In this document: in pieces, positions 12,639 to 17,174 of the stretch
How the letters are laid out: every line of letters starts with the position of its first letter
How positions within the stretch are numbered: the first letter of the stretch is position 1
From: Candidatus Altarchaeales archaeon
GTDB lineage: Archaea; Altiarchaeota; Altiarchaeia; IMC4; QMZM01
Direction: 5' to 3'
NCBI GenBank assembly: GCA_003663175.1
Contig: QMZM01000011.1
Coordinates: 1-17,174 of the forward strand
Length of the DNA stretch: 17,174 nucleotides
Notes under the pieces: model-generated
What the model was told of the DNA's origin: nothing
What the model saw: only the letters and a program-made list of their open reading frames with translations
Database searches by the model: none
Translations under genes and position numbers: made by a program

Positions 12639-13397
12639 ATGACAAGAATAATTGGTGTTGTATCGGGGAAGGGGGGTGTAGGAAAGACGACTCTTGTTTC
12701 CAACCTGGGTGTTGCCCTAGCACAACAAGGTGCCAAGGTTGCCGTTATAGATGCAAATTTGACTGGTGCAAACCTTGGACTGCACTTTGGATTGATCTCC
12801 TATCCAATATCAGTGCATGATGTTATGAGGGGGAACAACACACTAGCAGATGCAATTTACAAGCACCCGTCTGGTGTCGATATAATACCCGCATCTCTTT
12901 CAATAGATGACTTAGATGTTACCCCCGCAAATATAAAGGAGGCGATACTTGAGCATCTTGGAGACAGAGACTTCGTTCTTATCGATTGTGCAACCGGCTT
13001 GGACAGAGAAACCCTAAATGCCATTGAAATGTGCGATGAAGTAATCCTAGTTACGCATCCGGAACTGCCGACGATCTCTGACGCTTTGAGAACAAAGACG
13101 GTCGCAAAGAGATTTGAGAAGAATATTGTTGGTGTTGTCTTGAACAGGGTGACAAAAGAAGACGAGATGAAGAAGGAGAATGTGTCTGCATTCTTTGATT
13201 TGCCGGTGATTGGAACGATACCAGAGGACATATCGGTGAGAAGATCCATAGAAAATAAGAATCCCATAGTGCTTGAGAAGCCAACCCACAGGGTAAGTCA
13301 GGAGATGAGAAGGATAGCAAATTACCTCCTGGGGAAGAAAGAGGAGAAGAAGAAAGTTGGTATCATCGATAGGATTCGCTCACTTCTTGGCATATAA
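12639..13397 (+). CDS. MinD/ParA-type ATPase
   Basis: This 252-residue protein is an archaeal MinD-like P-loop ATPase of the SIMIBI class. It has the deviant Walker A KGGVGKTT (11-18), VIDANLTGANLG (switch I region) and DFVLIDCATGLDRET (Walker B/switch II). The tail KKKVGIIDRIRSLLGI can form an amphipathic helix like the membrane-targeting end of MinD. In archaea such proteins position surface structures or other cargo at the membrane, since MinC and MinE are absent. The cargo here is unknown. The stop overlaps the ATG of the DUF192 gene by one base (TAATG), so the two are translationally coupled. Confidence 0.92.
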   Translation: MTRIIGVVSGKGGVGKTTLVSNLGVALAQQGAKVAVIDANLTGANLGLHFGLISYPISVHDVMRGNNTLADAIYKHPSGVDIIPASLSIDDLDVTPANIKEAILEHLGDRDFVLIDCATGLDRETLNAIEMCDEVILVTHPELPTISDALRTKTVAKRFEKNIVGVVLNRVTKEDEMKKENVSAFFDLPVIGTIPEDISVRRSIENKNPIVLEKPTHRVSQEMRRIANYLLGKKEEKKKVGIIDRIRSLLGI

Positions 13398-13798
13398 TGA
13401 TGATAGTGAATGAAACGAGGGGTTTTGTGATAAGTGAAAATTCGGGTATTGCTAATTCTTTATTTTCAAGACTTAAAGGATTGATGCTTTCTGAAAGAAG
13501 GGACTTGGTTCTTGTATCTCCAAGAGAAGGAATCAGAGAGTCGTCGATACACATGCTATTTATGAGATTTCCAATAGATGTTATTTGGTTAAATTCAGAT
13601 ATGAGGGTTGTTGATTTGAAAAGTAAGATTCCACCATTTAATCCATTCGCAATGAGAACTTGGAGGATTTACAGACCAAGAAAACCGGCAAGATATGTAA
13701 TTGAACTTGGAGGTGGGAACTTAGGAGAAACGAGAATTAATGATAAAGTAAAATTTCTATATTCAAATTCCCGAAAATCTTCTCATCAGCCTTCTTAG
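13397..13798 (+). CDS. DUF192 family protein
   Basis: This 133-residue protein has the DUF192 core. RLKGLMLS near residues 25-32 is followed by ESSIHMLFMRFPIDVIWLNSDMRVVDL, the family hallmark, and then PFAMRT...RPRKPARYVIEL and a GLLxxG-like GGGNLGETRI near the end. The fold is a small beta barrel of unknown role. Unlike many bacterial members it has no signal peptide. It is coupled to the MinD-like gene by a one-base overlap, which suggests related functions but proves none. Its last 36 bases overlap the end of the convergent SRP54 gene, and the overlapping tail SNSRKSSHQPS is poorly conserved. Confidence 0.87.
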   Translation: MMIVNETRGFVISENSGIANSLFSRLKGLMLSERRDLVLVSPREGIRESSIHMLFMRFPIDVIWLNSDMRVVDLKSKIPPFNPFAMRTWRIYRPRKPARYVIELGGGNLGETRINDKVKFLYSNSRKSSHQPS

Positions 13799-15073
13799 CC
13801 TTCTCTCATCACCAAATGTCTTCATCATCTTCTTCATCCTTTTATAGTAATTTAGCAATTCTCTTACCTCTTCCGTTTTTCTTCCAGAACCTCTTGCTAT
13901 TCTCTCGACCCTTGACCTCTTTATTATTTCTGGGTTTTGCATTTCTTCCTTCGTCATGGAATCCATTATTATCCTAAATATCCTTAGTTTTTCCTCTTGA
14001 ATGTCGAGCATATCCTTAGGTATTTTTGTGCCCAGGGGGAGCATTTCAATAAGCTTTCTCAGAGAACCCATCTTACTTATCTGCTCGATCTGTGTATATA
14101 AATCCTCTAAGGTGAATTTTCCCGTCATGAATCTCTTGGCAGATTTCTCATCAAACTCCACTTCCTTTGCTTTTTCCAACAAACCCCGAAGATCGCCAAA
14201 TCCAATGAGCCTAGAAACGAATCTCTCGGCATTAAATTCTTCAAAGTCATCTATATGCTCGCCTGTGCCAATGAAATAGACCCTAGAATTGGTGGCTGCA
14301 CATGCGGATAATGCTCCGCCACCCTTTGCAGAGCCATCCAATTTTGTGAGGATGACTCCATTAACATTGCATTTTTCAGCAAATGCCCTCGCCTGCTCTC
14401 CCGCATCTTGTCCAATTGTTGAATCCAATACGAGCAGGGTTAAATCTGGCGTTATTTTTTCATAGATTCTGTTTATCTCATCCATCATCTCATCATCAAA
14501 TTTGTGCCTGCCTTCAGAATCTATCAATATGGGTCCCTCCCCTCCAAATTTTCTTATTCCTTCCTCAATAATCTTTAAGGAATTTTTTTCGTTCGGATTG
14601 CCATAGAATTTAAGATTTGCCTCCTCGGAAAGTTGTTTTAATTGCTCGTATGCCCCGGCACGAAATGTATCTGCACATATGACCTTCGGATTCATACCCC
14701 TCTTTTTTAGAAATTTCCCCAACTTTACAACTGTTGTTGTCTTTCCCGAGCCTTGAATTCCAACCAATAGAATCTTATAATTTTCCTTAATTTCTAATCT
14801 TTCTCCCCCTCCCAATAAATTAACCAATTCTTCATAAGTAATTCTAATTAAATTCTCCTTTCTATCCAGCATCCCGGGGGGTTTTTCTAATAAACCACGC
14901 TCCTCTATCCTCTTCGAAATCTTAAGGACCAACTCTACATTAACATCCGCAGCAAGCAATGTCTTTTGTATATCCCTTACAAACTCTCTCACAACCCTCT
15001 TATCGACAATAATTGCCCTTCTAAGTTTTGTTATTGAATTCCGCAATCCTTGACTTAATCCTTCAAAGACCAT
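13763..15073 (-). CDS. srp54: Signal recognition particle protein SRP54
   Basis: The 436-residue GTPase binds 7S RNA and signal sequences and delivers ribosomes to FtsY at the membrane. The N domain (1-95) leads to the G domain with GIQGSGKTTT (105-114), DTFRAGAYEQLKQ (135-147), TKLDGSAKGGG (243-253) and GTGEHIDDFEEF (269-280). The M domain (about 305-436) has EMLPLG, the RNA-binding RIARGSG and a Met-rich end. Length is normal for archaea. The G3 motif, usually DTAGRH, reads DSEGRH (185-190), with Ser for Thr and Glu for Ala; the GRHK that follows is kept. The gene starts one base after a membrane thioredoxin-like gene, so the two are likely one operon. Confidence 0.96.
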   Translation of the reverse strand: MVFEGLSQGLRNSITKLRRAIIVDKRVVREFVRDIQKTLLAADVNVELVLKISKRIEERGLLEKPPGMLDRKENLIRITYEELVNLLGGGERLEIKENYKILLVGIQGSGKTTTVVKLGKFLKKRGMNPKVICADTFRAGAYEQLKQLSEEANLKFYGNPNEKNSLKIIEEGIRKFGGEGPILIDSEGRHKFDDEMMDEINRIYEKITPDLTLLVLDSTIGQDAGEQARAFAEKCNVNGVILTKLDGSAKGGGALSACAATNSRVYFIGTGEHIDDFEEFNAERFVSRLIGFGDLRGLLEKAKEVEFDEKSAKRFMTGKFTLEDLYTQIEQISKMGSLRKLIEMLPLGTKIPKDMLDIQEEKLRIFRIIMDSMTKEEMQNPEIIKRSRVERIARGSGRKTEEVRELLNYYKRMKKMMKTFGDERRLRRLMRRFSGI

Positions 15074-15074
15074 C

Positions 15075-15704
15075 TTATCTCAATGAATTTCTAATTATCT
15101 CCGTCAGGTTTTCCTCCTGGATTAGACCGCTATAGGTTTCTTCATTGATAACTATGGAGGGGGTCTCCCTTATTGAATATGTTGTCTTTAGTGTGTTTAC
15201 TATGGGTTCATCGAGGTCCACATTCAACACAAAGATTAACACGCTATTATTAAATTTTTCCCTTATCCTGTCCAAGATGTATCCCTGTTGAATGCATTCT
15301 TCGCACGGAACGGAATAGAAGTATAAGATTACTGATATGTTTCCGTTGCATCTCTTCTCCAAATACTTATTGAGAATCCACGCCTTGATCGATAATAATG
15401 CGTAATCTCTCCTCAAATCCTCAAACTCTCTACCCCTTTCCAACTCCCTCCCCAGCTCCCACACCTTTTTTGTATTTTCATTTACCAAATTTGCCAGGGA
15501 ACCGCAACTCAAATCCCTGCCAATTATGCTCAGATATGCATATTCCAGCTGTAGATTCTCTATCCTTCTCTGCAACGATTTCACCTTCCTCTCAGTATAG
15601 TCTGTCATCGATTTTTCTATGAATAGTCCCGAGAAAACTCCGGTAAGATAAAGTAGTATAGAAAATGCCCCAGCTAAGATGTAGAGTTTTGTTCTATCTT
15701 GCAT
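15075..15704 (-). CDS. Membrane-anchored thioredoxin-fold protein
   Basis: The 209-residue protein has one N-terminal transmembrane helix (about residues 7-28). A charged coiled-coil region (about 30-100) leads to a C-terminal thioredoxin-like domain. The domain has LYFYSVPCEECIQQG with a CxxC pair at Cys134 and Cys137, and TPSIV with the expected cis-proline at Pro182. Two further cysteines are at 67 and 119. The redox domain probably faces the outside of the cell, where it could form or isomerise disulfides. I chose the ATG at 15704; an in-frame TTG at 15728 would add eight residues but overlaps the promoter. It lies one base before srp54, so membrane protein targeting and extracytoplasmic folding may be co-expressed. 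Confidence 0.85.
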   Translation of the reverse strand: MQDRTKLYILAGAFSILLYLTGVFSGLFIEKSMTDYTERKVKSLQRRIENLQLEYAYLSIIGRDLSCGSLANLVNENTKKVWELGRELERGREFEDLRRDYALLSIKAWILNKYLEKRCNGNISVILYFYSVPCEECIQQGYILDRIREKFNNSVLIFVLNVDLDEPIVNTLKTTYSIRETPSIVINEETYSGLIQEENLTEIIRNSLR

Positions 15705-15728
15705 GTTTAATATATTTTTATCTATCAA

Positions 15729-15740
15729 CTATATATTATT
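15729..15740. promoter_or_regulatory. TATA region shared by the thioredoxin-like gene and the GT2 gene
   Basis: CTATATATTATT is centred about 26 bases before the GT2 ATG (15760) and about 29 before the thioredoxin-like ATG (15704) on the other strand. The 55-base spacer has no better TATA box for either gene. As with aroD and minD, one AT core may serve both directions. Confidence 0.5.
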
Positions 15741-15759
15741 CATTTACTTATATGGAAAA

Positions 15760-17025
15760 ATGGATGCGGAGATATTACATGAAATAACATTATTCCTATA
15801 TCATCTATTCCTAATACCCGTTGGCTTTTTCTCATTTCTGTATTATATGTTAGCATTGCGCAGTATGTCCATAAATCATAATGAAATAAAATCCAAGAAT
15901 AATAATGAGGATGGAAATAATGAAGATGGAAACTGGCCGATGGTCACAATTCAGATTCCGGTGTATAATGACCCTGTTGCTATCCGATGCATAGAACATT
16001 GTTTAAATTTTGACTATCCGAGGGATAGATATGAGATAATTATCGCCGATGATAGTGACTGTGAAAAAACTAAAAATTTGATCGATAATTATTCTAAATA
16101 TGAGAATGTCAGGATAATAAGAAGAAATCATAGAAACGGCTTTAAGGCTGGCGCCCTGAATAATGTGCTGAGATACTCTAATGGGGAGATAATTGTTGTA
16201 TTTGATTCGGACTATACCCCGCCAAGGGATTTTCTCAAGCGTATTATCGCTCCGTTTCTAGATGATGATGAGGTCGTATGTGTCCAGGCAAGAATGAGTT
16301 ATATAAATTCTGATCAAAATTTAATAACGAAATTTGCATCCATCTGTCTTATGAATTATCATAATTGCTACATGCCAATAAATCAGAAATTAAATATACC
16401 GTTTTTCTGCGGCACTGGCGGGGCGATAAGGAAAAGTGTATTAGAAGAGGTTGGTGGTTGGAATGAAGAAAGTATTACAGAGGATGCGGACCTCTCTGTA
16501 AGACTAATCGATGCCGGTTATAAGCATGTATACCTCCCGGACCTAAGAACCCCCGGGGAGGTTCCATTCACGCTTAGAAGTTTTATAAAACAGCAAAAGA
16601 GATGGTGCTATGGTCTGACGAGGGTCTTTATAGAGCATTGGAAAAAGATTTTATTGAATGCTCATTTATCAATTCCCCAGAGATTCATGCTCGCATTCAT
16701 TACCTTGGGTTATTGTGTGTGCCCATTTGTTGTTGGTATGACACTCTTCGGCACATTGGGCTGGTTTATTGGTAAGCCAAAACCCATATTAATCTCGGAC
16801 ATTATCAGATTTGTTGAGATATTTATTGCTACATCTGGCTTTCTGTTTTCACTATTAATTGCACTTGGAAAAGAGGGCAGAATGGATTTGTTAAAGCATA
16901 CTATAATAGCTGCACTTACTATCGGAATCGTTGTTTCGATTACAAATTCGATTGCATTCTTAAAGGCAATCTTCGGCAGAAATGAAACATGGGTTAGAAC
17001 ACCAAAACTCGGGCTAAAGGGTTAA
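15760..17025 (+). CDS. GT2 family membrane glycosyltransferase, cellulose synthase-like
   Basis: This 421-residue protein is a processive-type family 2 glycosyltransferase that would build or export a polysaccharide at the membrane. After an N-terminal helix (10-33), the catalytic domain shows IQIPVYND, IIIADDSD (93-100), VFDSDYTP with the DxD residues 149-151, SITEDADLS with the TED motif (240-242), and QQKRW (278-282), the QxxRW signature. Three or four helices follow (about 308-405). The linker holds a tandem copy of NNEDG coded by two 15-bp repeats at 15901-15930. The ATG at 15760 fits the TATA box; a frame extended to 15703 would run into the divergent gene. A second glycosyltransferase gene starts two bases after the stop codon's last base. 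Confidence 0.9.
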   Translation: MDAEILHEITLFLYHLFLIPVGFFSFLYYMLALRSMSINHNEIKSKNNNEDGNNEDGNWPMVTIQIPVYNDPVAIRCIEHCLNFDYPRDRYEIIIADDSDCEKTKNLIDNYSKYENVRIIRRNHRNGFKAGALNNVLRYSNGEIIVVFDSDYTPPRDFLKRIIAPFLDDDEVVCVQARMSYINSDQNLITKFASICLMNYHNCYMPINQKLNIPFFCGTGGAIRKSVLEEVGGWNEESITEDADLSVRLIDAGYKHVYLPDLRTPGEVPFTLRSFIKQQKRWCYGLTRVFIEHWKKILLNAHLSIPQRFMLAFITLGYCVCPFVVGMTLFGTLGWFIGKPKPILISDIIRFVEIFIATSGFLFSLLIALGKEGRMDLLKHTIIAALTIGIVVSITNSIAFLKAIFGRNETWVRTPKLGLKG

Positions 17026-17026
17026 A

Positions 17027-17174
17027 ATGATGGACTTGGTGCTGTGTTTTATATTTTCGGTATTGGTTGTTTTGTATGCCTCTTGGGTTTTATTGCTGTT
17101 ATATCCAAAAAGGGAAAAATCCAGGGATTATTTCCCGGGTCTCTCGATAATAATACCCGCCCATAATGAAGAGG
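17027..17174 (+). CDS. GT2 glycosyltransferase, N-terminal part, cut by window end
   Basis: A new frame starts at ATG 17027, one base after the preceding stop, and runs off the right edge (49 codons visible). A hydrophobic helix (about residues 4-28) is followed by a basic stretch and PGLSIIIPAHNEE. That is the first strand and nucleotide-binding start of a family 2 glycosyltransferase. The pair with the previous gene points to a polysaccharide or glycolipid synthesis locus that continues to the right. Acceptor and sugar cannot be inferred. Confidence 0.83.
   Translation, partial: MMDLVLCFIFSVLVVLYASWVLLLLYPKREKSRDYFPGLSIIIPAHNEE

Overview
The window is archaeal, most likely from a thermophilic, anaerobic, euryarchaeal-type lineage. 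The evidence is an archaeal SRP54, ribosomal protein eL33 (L35Ae), an archaeal-type Pus10, a tRNA-Phe gene with an intron in the anticodon loop, a four-subunit oxygen-sensitive 2-oxoacid:ferredoxin oxidoreductase, and TATA boxes about 24-29 bp before start codons in place of bacterial -35/-10 promoters. The protein genes are AT-rich and use AGA/AGG for Arg, while the tRNA stems are almost all G:C, which fits growth at high temperature. I cannot name the species.

Layout. 1-124 is the tail of a gene that may encode an AAA-type ATPase/nuclease. 125-431 has no gene I can support, but holds a strong GC hairpin. 432-804 (minus) is eL33 followed without any gap by tRNA-Phe(GAA) with a 38-nt intron. 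898-3836 is a compact porGDAB operon (pyruvate synthase type). It converges on a THEP1-type NTPase (minus), which is divergent from a membrane TraB-family protein. 5528-5855 is an unusual non-coding block: a 34-bp direct repeat that copies the 3' end of traB flanks two ~95-bp degenerate repeat units and two perfect hairpins. A VapBC toxin-antitoxin pair follows, with an intact antitoxin and a frameshifted toxin.

6573-12592 is a metabolic block: aroE and pus10 (plus), larC (minus, overlapping the end of pus10), an SPFH/stomatin gene and a HUMPS-family decarboxylase/aldolase-like gene (plus), then larB and aroD (minus). Two shikimate-pathway genes and two nickel-pincer cofactor genes therefore flank the SPFH-HUMPS pair. 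The SPFH promoter has three TTCTAAT half-sites around its TATA box and a 22-codon ORF resembling the N-terminus of archaeal AAA ATPases.

12639-17174 holds a MinD-type ATPase with a DUF192 gene (plus), SRP54 with an upstream membrane-anchored thioredoxin-fold protein (minus), and one complete plus one truncated GT2 glycosyltransferase (plus). Two divergent pairs, aroD/minD and thioredoxin-like/GT2, each appear to share one near-symmetric TATA box.

Most of the window is ordinary archaeal housekeeping. The parts I would look at again are the structured repeat block after traB, the SPFH leader with its operator-like repeats, and the sequence variants in Pus10, SRP54 and AroD. I did not find a clearly new multi-gene system.
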